From the NCBI GenBank assembly GCA_003008705.1, contig PDUO01000005.1:1305997-1369996 (forward strand): a stretch of DNA of 64,000 nucleotides. Direction: 5' to 3'. The stretch is from Pezicula radicicola. Taxonomy: Eukaryota > Ascomycota > Leotiomycetes > Helotiales > Dermateaceae. Of this stretch, positions 11,279 to 20,801 are shown piece by piece; positions within the stretch are counted from its first letter, which is position 1, and every line of letters begins with the position of its first letter. The notes under the pieces are model-generated. The model ran no database searches. It had not been told where the DNA came from and saw nothing but the letters and a program-made list of their open reading frames with translations. The position numbers and the translations under genes were made by a program.

Positions 11279-12238
11279 ATGGAGAACCACACTATTACAA
11301 TGACGATTACCCAACATTCTCGAATATGGGACATCCAACATAGTTCAGAATGCATCAATAGCGCTCTCTTTTTTCATGAGACTTACGACATGGTTTTGAT
11401 GTTTGGTCCTTTCGTCTTCGCTGCCTTGTCCGCCGCCTTGACTGGCTTCATCCGCAAGATCACGCCTGGAGTTGTAGACGCATATGTCAAGCTCACGCCC
11501 ACGCCTGTCAATAATGCGGACAATGAGGCCGGCCACGCTCAGCCTGAGACTCCAGCCTCAAATCACGCCTCTGAAGCCCCAACACAGGAAGAACCGCCCC
11601 CATACCAGCCATCCTCACAGTCGAGCAATCCACCAGATACGCAGCCTACTACCCAGAAGCCAAAAGCAAAACGTTCATCAGCACACAACTTCGTTGTGGG
11701 CACCTTCCTCTTCATCAGCAACCTCATCACTTTATTCCTTATTGCCCTTTTAATCCAAGGAAATATCTATTGCGCTACATGGAGTCCGCTACGGACACTT
11801 CCCCGAGTAATGTGGTGGATTTTCTTTGGTATCGTCGCATGGTGGGCTTCATTTGGGGCAATGTGTTGGCTTATGTTACTCAGGAATCTCTGGGGTCCCC
11901 GCGCAATTAAGAAATTCCCAATTCAAGAACATTCATTCTTCATTGGCGTATTCTTCATAATCTTCTTCCCGCCTGTTCTTGTAGGACAAGGATTGATTAA
12001 CGCGATCCAGGCTTGTCAGAAGAGGTTTTGTGGGGATGCTATTGATGATGATGAGGAGTCTCAGGAAGCGAGGGAGGAGGCTTTGGAGTTGGAGGAGGGA
12101 AGACGGGTTGCTAGTGATGGTGTTGGTTTTGATGGAGATGGAGATGGAGATGGAGATGGGGAAGGTGAAGGGAGTGAAGGTTCGGTTGGCGTGAGAAATG
12201 AGGAGAGAGTTGGGTTGATGGTTGGGATGAAGAACTGA
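11279..12238 (+). CDS. Hypothetical multi-pass membrane protein
   Basis: Single exon, 319 aa. I do not recognise a family. Residues about 40-60 (VLMFGPFVFAALSAALTGF) are one hydrophobic segment. A Pro/Gln/Ser-rich hydrophilic loop follows, with a PPPYQP (PPxY-like) motif that could bind WW-domain proteins such as Rsp5 adaptors. Three more hydrophobic segments come next (VVGTFLFISNLITLFLIALLI, WWIFFGIVAWWASFGAMCWLML, FFIGVFFIIFFPPVLVG). The C-terminal tail is acidic with a (GD)n/(GE)n run encoded by a GATGGA hexamer repeat at 12131-12159. Four probable TM segments. The ATG at 11279 is the first of the ORF; a second Met lies seven codons later. Probably a lineage-specific membrane protein. Confidence 0.65.
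   Translation: MENHTITMTITQHSRIWDIQHSSECINSALFFHETYDMVLMFGPFVFAALSAALTGFIRKITPGVVDAYVKLTPTPVNNADNEAGHAQPETPASNHASEAPTQEEPPPYQPSSQSSNPPDTQPTTQKPKAKRSSAHNFVVGTFLFISNLITLFLIALLIQGNIYCATWSPLRTLPRVMWWIFFGIVAWWASFGAMCWLMLLRNLWGPRAIKKFPIQEHSFFIGVFFIIFFPPVLVGQGLINAIQACQKRFCGDAIDDDEESQEAREEALELEEGRRVASDGVGFDGDGDGDGDGEGEGSEGSVGVRNEERVGLMVGMKN
12131..12159 (+). repeat. GGAGAT hexamer microsatellite within coding sequence
   Basis: Four to five consecutive GATGGA/GGAGAT units near the 3' end of the membrane-protein gene, encoding alternating Gly-Asp. Being a multiple of three, length changes stay in frame. Confidence 0.8.
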
Positions 12239-13563
12239 GGAGAGAAGGGTAGATTGGTGATTTTGGTACTGTGATGGAATTATTGGTAAGCATGGCTTTT
12301 AGATCGTTAATTCGTCCTGCAATGCGTTCTATTGATTTGATGTGCTCGCTTGATCCAAGCAAGTCCCTTGACTTTTAAAACTCATTTAAGTAATCGAGTG
12401 ACGGGAACAACTCACTTGGGTAGCTTCTCCAGCTCTAGGTATCCAAGTAACTCACCCAAAAAGTAATACGCGAAGCTTTAGGACATATTGAGAACCTGTA
12501 AAGACCAGCTGGGTTTGTAAGCTCTCTACGAAGGTACAGGACCTAAGTTTTGTCTCACCGCTTTTCAGGGGGGATGCTAGCATACCCTATAACACGCGCT
12601 GTAGCCACATTTTGCGTGGCAGAAACCAAAGCGGTGAGACAAAACTTAGGTCCTGTACCTCCGTAAATAGCTCCAAGCGACGTATGTCAGTTGGCGCTCT
12701 CAAAGTCTGAACTGTATAGAACTTGCTCTCGGCCGATCGAGTGACATGCTCAAAATCTTGATGAAAATTACTTGAGAAACTGATTTAGAGAAATTAGAAC
12801 CTAGCTGTGTGATATACTCCATAGGTAAAGAATGACTGCAAAGTCGCTTGACTTTTCTTAAGTTTAAGCATACCGTTATGCATCGCTTCTAAGGTCCAGC
12901 ATCTACTGTAGCATTTAGCCTTTAAGCATCTCGTTAAGCTACGGAAGATAAGGCAAGGGCTAAACGCGGATCTTAAAACGGCGGCTCATCCCACACGTTC
13001 GTGAGATGGAGCTGTCATCCCGACATGCGATGAACCATGACGTTGGCTATTTTCAGATCTGGTATGACAGACAATCTGTTGTCCTTTTTTCGTATTCAAT
13101 CGCAGGCTTTCCGAAGTTCGTGCTGCAACCTCAGAAATTAATTTCAATGTCAATCTTCTCGGCGCTTGGCTTCTTGTGGCACCGGCAAGGTTCCTTCAGG
13201 CTTTCCTGCAAGGTACTGTGGTACCGAGAGTACGGAGCTTCCTTCTTATCACCCACCGACCCCTTTACCCTTTAATCTGGGCCAATTGAGCGAGATGATT
13301 GGCCATCACGGATTTCCTCCACTCTTTGGAAATGCCATGGCTCGCTCCCTCCCAGCGAATATCTCCAATTCTTCTCCCCCTTCTCTCGCCATCCAGAGAG
13401 CCGTTGACGACCCCCTTCGCCGTCGCTGTGTAGTTTCTACACATTCCACTCCTTCAGTAGAGTTGCATCCAAACCAAACTCAACGCGTCTTTGGCACGCA
13501 AGTCACTCATTAACTCAAACCTAATTTTTCCACATATCATATCACATTCATTTAAAAACCACG
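12239..13563. other. Intergenic region with MITE-like element and degenerate repeats
   Basis: About 1.3 kb. It contains the inverted-repeat element at 12525-12668 (listed separately). Around 12350-12480 several degenerate copies of CAAGTAACTC/ACTCACTTGGGTA-like words occur. The ORFs at 13006-13275 and 13166-13513 show no recognisable features; the latter overlaps the likely promoter and leader of the GH16 gene. Confidence 0.5.
12520..12673. mobile_element. MITE-like element with long terminal inverted repeats and 5-bp target duplication
   Basis: The element occupies 12525-12668. The left arm (12525-12564) and right arm (12628-12668) are reverse complements over about 40 bp with around three mismatches; the shared core includes ACCTAAGTTTTGTCTCACCG. 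The arms enclose a spacer of about 60 bp. Both sides are flanked by AGCTC (12520-12524 and 12669-12673), a likely 5-bp target-site duplication. There is no ORF inside. Non-autonomous miniature inverted-repeat elements look like this. A structured hairpin RNA is an alternative, but the flanking duplication favours transposition. Confidence 0.7.
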
Positions 13564-15313
13564 ATGCAATTCTCACCACTTTCCTTCCTCGTTGGAGCTT
13601 CTGTTCTCCTTGCGCCTGTGTTCGCCCAAACATTTACGGCTTGCGATCCCACCAACACAACATGTCCCAATGATCCCGCTCTTGGTATAAGCCATGAATT
13701 CGTCTTCAACTCCTCGACTACTATTGCTCAAGCTTGGAACATCACCGCTGGTTCCATCTCGTACGGTTCAGATGGCGCCGAGTTTACCGTGTCCAAGGAG
13801 GGCGATTCTCCCACCATCCAGTCGCAGTTCTATATTTTCTTTGGCTCCGTTTCCGTGATTATGAAAGCTGCGCCAGGTACAGGCATCATCTCTTCTATCG
13901 TTCTCGAATCCGACGATCTGGACGAGGTTGACTGGGAATTTATTGGCGGTAACAACACTTCGGTCGAGACGAACTACTTTGGCAAGGGCAATACTACCTC
14001 ATATGATCGTGCCATCTATTACGGAGTTTCTGATCCCACGGGCAGCTTCCACAACTATACCGTCGACTGGACATCAGACCGAATACAATGGTGGATTGAT
14101 AGTGCCTTGGTCAGGACTTTGCCATATGCCGATGCAAATGGAGGAAAGAACTTTCCTCAGACACCGATGAATGTTCGTCTCGGTATCTGGGCTGGTGGAG
14201 ATCCAGACAACTCGCAAGGGACCATTGAGTGGGCGGGAGGAGAGACTGATTATGATTCCGGACCATACACCATGTATGTCAAGTCAGCTGCGATTACTGA
14301 TTACTCTACTGGATCTGAATATGAATGGACGGATAAGACTGGCGACTGGCAAAGCATCAAGGTTATTTCGTACGTATTAACTTCATTTCGTCTTGCCTAC
14401 ACATGCTAACATTCCCTTTAGTGGTACCTCAACTGTCAATAATACCCTCGTTACAGGCGTTATTCCTGACACAACTTCATCTGGAACATCATCCTCATCC
14501 TCTTCTTCATCTTCATCCTCATCCTCATCTTCATCCTCATCTTCATCCTCATCCTCATCCGCATCCGCAGCAAGCGCAACCTCGACCAGCGAGTCTATCG
14601 CCGAAAAGTTCACATCACTTCCATCTTCCACAAAGATGGCCATCTACGCTGGATCAGGCGCCGCCGGTGCTATCCTCATTGCTGCGGCTCTCTTCGCCTG
14701 TATCCGTCAAAGACGAGCTGGTCGTAAGGAACGCGAAGAGTACAATGCCAAGGTTGAAAAGGAAAGAGAAGATGCCTACCGTGAGCAAATGGAGCTTCGC
14801 GAGAAGGGACTTGGTGGTTTCGCACAGAATAGCGGTTTGGGAGAAGACGAGCTGGGAGGATGGGCAGGTAACCGTCACGAGGGTGAGACTGAGGCACTAG
14901 TCCCAGCTGTTCCAAAAGTTCCAACAAATGTCTCCGCGAACGAGATTCCTGGCAGGATGGGAACTCCTGGTAATGGATTTAATAACCAGGCTGGTATGGG
15001 AGTCGATAGAGGCATGGCCAGAAGTCCCGCTCTATCAATCATCTCACCTCAACCTCAAAGCCCCATCCCTCCAAGATGGAACGGCGGGAACGAAGGCGGC
15101 TTAATCGGGAATGCAGGCAACGCATACTCAGGCGGTTACGGAGGCAACAGCCGCAACATCTCAGGAGGCTCTAGCGGTTTTGACTTCCGTCAAGAACCAC
15201 AACCGCAGCATAACGGCCCTTTAAGTTCAGGAGGCTTCGATTTCGGAGGGCAGCAAGGATGGCCACAACAGCAAGGATATTCGCAGAACCAGGGTGGTTA
15301 TCAGAGGGTTTAA
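13564..15313 (+). CDS. GH16 CRH-type chitin-glucan transglycosylase with TM anchor and cytoplasmic tail
   Basis: Two exons: 13564-14369 and 14422-15313 (565 aa); intron 52 nt, GTACGT...TTTAG. Signal peptide about residues 1-21. Cysteines at about 27 and 34 fit the N-terminal motif of CRH enzymes. The GH16 active-site motif DEVDWEF is at residues 120-126, with catalytic Glu121 and Glu125 around Asp123. WTSDRIQWWID and NVRLGIWAGGD follow, as in Crh1/Utr2. After the catalytic domain come a poly-Ser stretch, one TM helix (AIYAGSGAAGAILIAAALF), a basic stop-transfer RQRRAGRK, a charged helix and a Gly/Asn/Gln-rich tail of about 150 residues. So it is a type I membrane protein rather than the GPI form. 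CRH proteins link chitin to beta-1,6/1,3-glucan at the plasma membrane and wall. Confidence 0.92.
14488..14572 (+). repeat. TCATCC/TCTTCA microsatellite encoding poly-Ser
   Basis: Imperfect trinucleotide/hexanucleotide array of TCA, TCC and TCT serine codons within exon 2 of the GH16 gene, between the catalytic domain and the membrane helix. It creates a serine linker likely to be O-mannosylated. The antisense reading gives an artefactual poly-Asp/Glu ORF. Confidence 0.85.
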
Positions 15314-16578
15314 AGAGAGAGGAATTTGTGATTTAGGTGTTGGTTGGTTTCGTTTAATGTCCCTAATGTATACGAAGGATTGAAATGGAGTGTTTTTGTA
15401 GGCTGGTTCTACCATAGTGCCTCATTTCTCCCGGCGAACGAACCTCATAGTCTTGTACAATGAGCACAGGAGTTGTATATTTTCTTAGATTAGGTGGCAT
15501 AGAATACGAGCGCTATACCCATGGGACCTCGGTCTATGCGCCGAGTTGCAGCATTGCAAATCCTCTCTCAAGTCTCGACTTCGCATACGACATCTTTATA
15601 AATGACGGCCTGCAATTTCGGGTCATTGAGATTGCTTGTTCCTTGGCCAAAATCACATCCAATGCATTTTCTTACAACAGCCCCGTAAGTCGACCCTAAC
15701 GAGGAATCCATCGTAGTACTTAGTCGAGCAGCAACGAAGAAGTCTGATTGGTTATAGGTTAGCCAGTTACCATCTCCTCATTCAGGTACAGGTGGCTGAG
15801 AGGCGCTTGGTAAACTAACTCTATGAACGCCATTCCAAGGCTAAAAAGGTACGAATTCAGAATCAGATGCTTCGTCGTATTACCAGTCTTCTGTGATATC
15901 GATCTCTGAGTCCTCGATGATGAAGATCCACCAGCTTGAACACTTGAGTGGTAGTAGACGAAGGGAAATCCACTAGAGTTACAAAATTGTTGAGAGAGGG
16001 AATGGTGGCTGAAAATAGGTAGGTAGTCCGCCAGTCAGTGTCACTAGGAAATTAATACCCATTTCTTTGGTCAAGATAGAATATATATAGAAATGCAAGA
16101 AACGATTATAGTTTTTACTGCTGTAACTCTAAATTTAGTTAATAGTAAGTATAGTGTGCTAAGCATAAATATAAACTACTCCCACAGTGATTGTTGATAT
16201 AACTGGTGAACGAATTAAGGTATAGTCTTTTAGCAACTGATGATATTTGGTGTATAATATGGTTGATTCTAATCTTTGATAGGGAATAGTATTAGATTGT
16301 ATAGTATGTAGATTTGAGGAAAGAAGGATATTTAGAAACTTTATTGCTAATAATAGATTGAACATATCTGGGGATAAGGTTCTTAGACTTTTTGTTTATA
16401 AAAGTAAAGAAACTATTGTATTATAGTGATCTGACAAGTAATTGTCCGGCCTTTTCATTCTAGACAGGAGATGGCTCCTTGAATTAGACAATAACGGCCA
16501 TTTAGGATACCATCTTAACATATATAAAGATTTCTTCTAAAATGAAATTTTTATTAAGGTGGTATATCGCCTATAAAA
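15314..16578. other. Intergenic, AT-rich
   Basis: About 1.26 kb. The part 16050-16560 is strongly AT-rich and full of TA dinucleotides and stop codons in all frames, as in RIP-affected or decayed DNA. No gene, RNA or clear repeat seen. Confidence 0.5.
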
Positions 16579-17600
16579 TTACGAAAGCGTACCCTCGAAT
16601 ACCCACTTCCCAGTAAGCTCCGCACTCGCAGAACCACCTTTTAAAGCCGAAGCAGGAGGAGCATGCCAGTCTGTAAAAACAAGCTTCCCATCACCATTCT
16701 TCTTATCACCAACCTCCTACTGAAGTTCCGCCTCTGTCAACTTGGGATCATTACCCTCCAATTGCCACTGTGCTGCTCTGATGCCCAATTCTCTACACAT
16801 TTCTGCACTGGCCTTCCTATCTTCTTTAAATTGCATATTATGACCCATTCCATTAACTATACATCATCTATGATTAGCAATAATTGTCATAAAGAAAGGA
16901 GAGAAAAAACAAACCTTTAATAAACCAACTCCTCGCCCTCATCATCTCCCTACACTTTCCCAACAGCGGCTCAACACACCTAGGATCATCATCCCCACTA
17001 ATAAAAAGCACCTCTAACCACTCCGGCAACCCCACAAAATCCTCATATCTAATATTCATATCCCTATGTAAAGAATAAGCAAAACAAATATGTCGTTTAA
17101 TAGGTGTATAATAACTAGCTTTAACACTACAACGTCCTCCCATAGAATGACCTCCAAAAGCTCCTTTCTCATGAAAGTCTTCTGATAGAAATGAGGCGTA
17201 GAGGGTACGGAATAAGGCTATACGTCTGTATTGTCCATCTTCATTGTTGGGGGAGTTGTTCGAATGCTAGGGCTGGGGATATGCTGCTGTATCCTCGTAG
17301 GAATGCGTGGATTGCTTTGTCTTGTTTTATTTCTTTGCCCTTTCTGGTTTTGGAATTGGTGAGTCCGTGGCTGCGGCCGTGGGTGATGAGGAGGGTTGGT
17401 TTTGGGAGGGTTTTGGGGGGAAGGGGTTGGGGGCTGGTGTAGTAGAGTTGAGAGGCCTGGGAGGATTGGGAGGTTGGTTTGGTGAATTTGTTCTCCTGTT
17501 GTTGTCATTTTCTTTTGTGGGTTGGAGTGTCTTGGTTGAGAAGGGAAGGACTTTGGTATTGGGATATGGAGGTGATGGAAATTCTGCGGAGTTCACTGTT
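16579..17600 (-). pseudogene. Decayed alpha/beta hydrolase of the KANL3/TEX30-like family
   Basis: Read on the minus strand, family segments appear in changing frames: LLITHGRS and ISPALAFE in one frame, then NEDGQYRRIALFRTLY, GGHSMGGR (nucleophile elbow, Ser in HSM), FAYSLH, LEVLFISGDDD and (after a probable intron) NGMGHNM, the usual order in the KANL3/TEX30-like family. The frame change between LAFE and NEDG falls in a five-base G run at 17249-17253; an earlier one lies in the G-rich stretch 17400-17440. Near the end, an in-frame TAG at 16717-16719 interrupts AELQ/EVGDKKN, consistent with a CAG to TAG change. The reading ends at 16579. The surroundings are AT-rich. The homopolymer shifts could be sequencing errors, but the TAG is independent. 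Start approximate. Confidence 0.65.
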
Positions 17601-18218
17601 GGGTAAATGGTTGTGATGTGGGAATTATACTGTTGGTAAGACAAAGATAAATTCGTCAAGCCTGAAATTGCTTGAAAACATTGATGCTTGTTCACATCAA
17701 CCTGCAAAACGAAGTTGAGGAGTACAGGATGTATAGGTGAGAATGGTAATTTAGCGATGCGCTTTGTTGGTGACAAAGAAAAGAAAGAACTCCATGGGGA
17801 TAGGACGGAATTCAAGCCCAGTACATCGCTACAGCCCTATACATCAAACGAAGCATTTTGGTATAGTTCTTGATGCACTTGTCATTCATCTCGGTGTCGT
17901 CAAAGTAAGAAATGCTATGACTGAGGTTGGTGGGACATGCTAACGTTTGATATGACTGGTGCTTGTAAGCGAGCGATGATAGAAAGACAGTTTGTGCTGA
18001 CGAGTACATGAAGCTCTTGTCGAACTGTGCATTTACTCAGGCTTAACAAGTTACTTAAAACTCGAGATACTCAAGTCAAGAGACATTTCCTTACTTTTTT
18101 AGCGTCTAACAACAGCCATCAAAGTACTAACCCTCAGACAATACGCAGCAGTTAGCTGCAAAGGTTCCACCAACTCCCCCCGGGATGAGCAAGTATTCTA
18201 GCTAGAGTAGAGAAACCG
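17601..18218. other. Intergenic between two decayed genes
   Basis: About 600 bp. Possible upstream remains of the hydrolase pseudogene (open in the same frame to 17815 but unconvincing) and degenerate CAAGTTACTT/ACTCAAGTCAAG words at 18040-18090. Nothing else supported. Confidence 0.4.
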
Positions 18219-18720
18219 ATGTGGGCCCTGAAAATACTTTTAGAAGTATTAGGTAACCTGGTAAACCTTCTTGAAACCTTCATATCCATACATAGATATA
18301 TAGACTACAAACATATTAACTTGAGCGCTGGCGCTATTAGTTACCGGATTCACTTCACCTATCAAGTGCAATTTGATCTCAATTCAAGAAGGGAGCTTAG
18401 AGCAAGAAATATGATTCTGAAAACCTACAAGGCCCTAGTGACCCTTGATGTGAAACCAAAGGCCTGTCGAAGACCTAGGTTGTATAACGCTCGATCGGAG
18501 AGCTACTTCGACTGGGTACGCAAGGATACACAGGACTACTTTCTACGTCATAAGGTTGTTGTGTTTGATAGAGAGAAAATTTGTATGCACAGGCGCTAAT
18601 GATATCACAGAGGAACTACCTGAAATCGAACGACTGCCACAAGAACAGAATAAAGGAAAGATTTATAGCAAGACACAAAAGAAATTGAGAAAGAAGAAGG
18701 ATAAGAGGGACGTAATTTAG
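18219..18720 (+). pseudogene. Unknown gene remnant broken by a one-base shift
   Basis: The frame from 18219 reads coding-like text (SESYFDWVRKDTQDYFLRH, KVVVFDREK) and then stops at 18597-18599. One base later in frame, the sequence continues as KFVCTGANDITEELPEIERL and ends in a very basic tail (KTQKKLRKKKDKRDVI) with a stop at 18718-18720. The switch point is the A4 run at 18576-18579: three As would join DREK to FVCTGAND without a break. I do not recognise the family. An intron is less likely because no GT-AG pair in this interval gives the right phase. It may be a real frameshift or a base-calling error. Confidence 0.45.
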
Positions 18721-19035
18721 TGTTGAAAATGTGAAGGAAGATGGAATATTGGTTGGCGATTTAAGGGGGGTTTTCGCTGGATTAATTATTTATCCTAGCG
18801 CCACCGCTAGTCTCTAAACAGCATTTCCATCCTAAAACATCCACCTTTCCTCCGCACGCGCGGGAATGCGACACAACGCTCACTCATTATTGCTTCCAGA
18901 ACCGTGGGACCGATCACTTTATGACATATCATTAGACAGATGCATTATTCTCTGTGTCATCAATCACCACCACCCGAAGTCTTGTCTGTCACAATCCCCC
19001 ACCCCCACCATTATTGATTGCCCGCTCAGTACGCA
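18721..19035. other. Intergenic / promoter of the Zn2Cys6 gene
   Basis: 315 bp with CA/CT-rich stretches near the 3' end (CACCACCACCCG, CCCCCACCCCCACC) resembling a fungal 5' leader. No feature beyond that. Confidence 0.35.
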
Positions 19036-20761
19036 ATGAGCAATCAAAGTCCCTCTGAAACTCCGGCGAAACCAAAGCACAACCGGTCACGTGGAGGATG
19101 TAATCGTTGTCGAACGCGGCGACAGAAGTGTGATGAGCAGAGGCCGGCATGCTCACGATGTCAAGAGAATGGTAGTGCTGATGCTTGTGCTTATACCGTG
19201 AATTTGCAGTGGGGAGGAAGGGCCTTTTCCAGTTATAAAGCTTTCGCGAAGAATGATAAGATTAAAAAATATGGTTTGTAACTGCCTTTCGGACTTGATA
19301 AGCTTTGCTTTGAAGTGATTAAGCTGACTTAGTGTAGAAACTGAGCCGGGCAACTTTGTCTATGTTGCTTCGTCAGGAAAGCCTAGTACTCCGGCCTTGA
19401 AGCGAGCTTCTTCGGTAACTTCGACCTTTTCAACAACTTCGGTTGCATCTTCTTCAATAGCGTCCTCTTCAGCTGAAAGATCTATTATACCGTCGCCATG
19501 TCGATCATTAGAACCATTAGCTTTAGCCAAGCCTATGGAGAGGCTATTACTACACCACTATGCCCATGAAGCCATCAAAATCACCTCATGCCATCCCCAG
19601 ATACAAGCGGACTTTTGCTCCTTCCTTCTCCCCATGGCAGTTAACTATCCACCTCTCCTCTCGGCTATCATGGCACTCTCTGCAATCCACAGAAATTCAT
19701 TGTATGACTCGACAATAGAAGCCAATAATGTCATCGCTTTAAAGACTTCCAGCATCACCAAACTACGCTCAGAACTCCAGCTTCCAACAAAGCCGGACAA
19801 GCGGATGAAGAATGCTGTCTTAGCGACAGCCCTTACTTTGTGCATGTGTGAGATCCACTCCGGTGCAGATCAGCCTCGATCATGGCGATTGCATCTCGAG
19901 GGTGCAAAGGCCCTCATTGGAGATAAGACCAAGACAGAGATTGATGACCCCAATGGCGAATCTAGCTTACTGGCGAGATGGTACATATCCATCGAAGCAT
20001 TGGCAGCTCTCACAGCGAAAGGTCTGCGGGCGGGCCAGCTCACAGCAAGCTCTTCTGACATAGAAATGGTCAAAGAAGAATCAGAACAGGTTTATCTAGA
20101 TGACTACTTTGGCTTCTCGACAGACCTGGCGCAAGCTTTCAAAGAGATCGGTGCTGCAGCATGGGAACGCCGAGGCATGAATCAATCATCCGAACATGTC
20201 TCCCTTTCTGAAGAGGATATCGAAGAAGAAGCCAACATGCTTGAACAGTCGATCTGGACCATGATACATCGGGATCAAACAACACCGCCATCTTTCTTCC
20301 CCGGAATCGCAGAGAGGCTTTCACCAGAGGTAATCACGGAGTTCTACCTCTGCAACGAGGCTTACCAACATACGGCTTTGATTCACATCTTGCGACGGGT
20401 GAAGCAGATGCCCAAGACAGATATTGCGGTGCAGCAATCTGTAAAGCGGGTTCTGGAATGCTCGAAAGCAATCAAGCCACGATCGGGCTTGAGTCCATAT
20501 ATCGTATTAACGATGCCTCTTTTCACCGCAGGTGTAGAAGCATTGGAAGAGGACCGGGAATATTTTCGGACGCTGCTACGACAGCTTTACGTTGATCTAA
20601 AGTTGATGAATATCAGACGCTCGCTAGACTATTTGGAGTTGCATTGGGCTAACGATGATAGTGGCTTTTCTCAAGGTGAGTTCCCAGTCCAATTTCCCTC
20701 AGTGTGGGTCTCTGATATGATCTCTGTAGAAGGAGAGAATTGTGATTTTATTCCTTATTAG
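19036..20761 (+). CDS. Zn2Cys6 transcription factor with fungal-specific regulatory domain
   Basis: Exons 19036-19273 and 19338-20761 (553 aa). An additional 54-nt segment, 20676-20729, has perfect intron signals (CAAG|GTGAGT...CTGTAG) and would be removed in frame, giving 535 aa ending SQ-EGENCDFIPY. The N-terminus carries a complete binuclear zinc cluster with Cys22, 25, 32, 39, 42 and 51 (CNRCRTRRQKC...CSRC), preceded by basic residues. This is the standard C6 DNA-binding domain, followed by a linker NLQWGGRAF common in this class and a helical middle region. Acts in the nucleus as a sequence-specific regulator. It converges tail to tail with an MFS transporter only 40 bp away; regulator-transporter pairs are often functionally linked, but that is inference. 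Confidence 0.9.
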
Positions 20762-20801
20762 TTTACTATATGGTGTACGATTTAAATGACTTTTTGGGGT
20801 A

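Noticed and set aside
14383..14643. Minus-strand ORF rich in Asp/Glu
   Set aside because: It is the reverse reading of the poly-Ser microsatellite in the GH16 gene.
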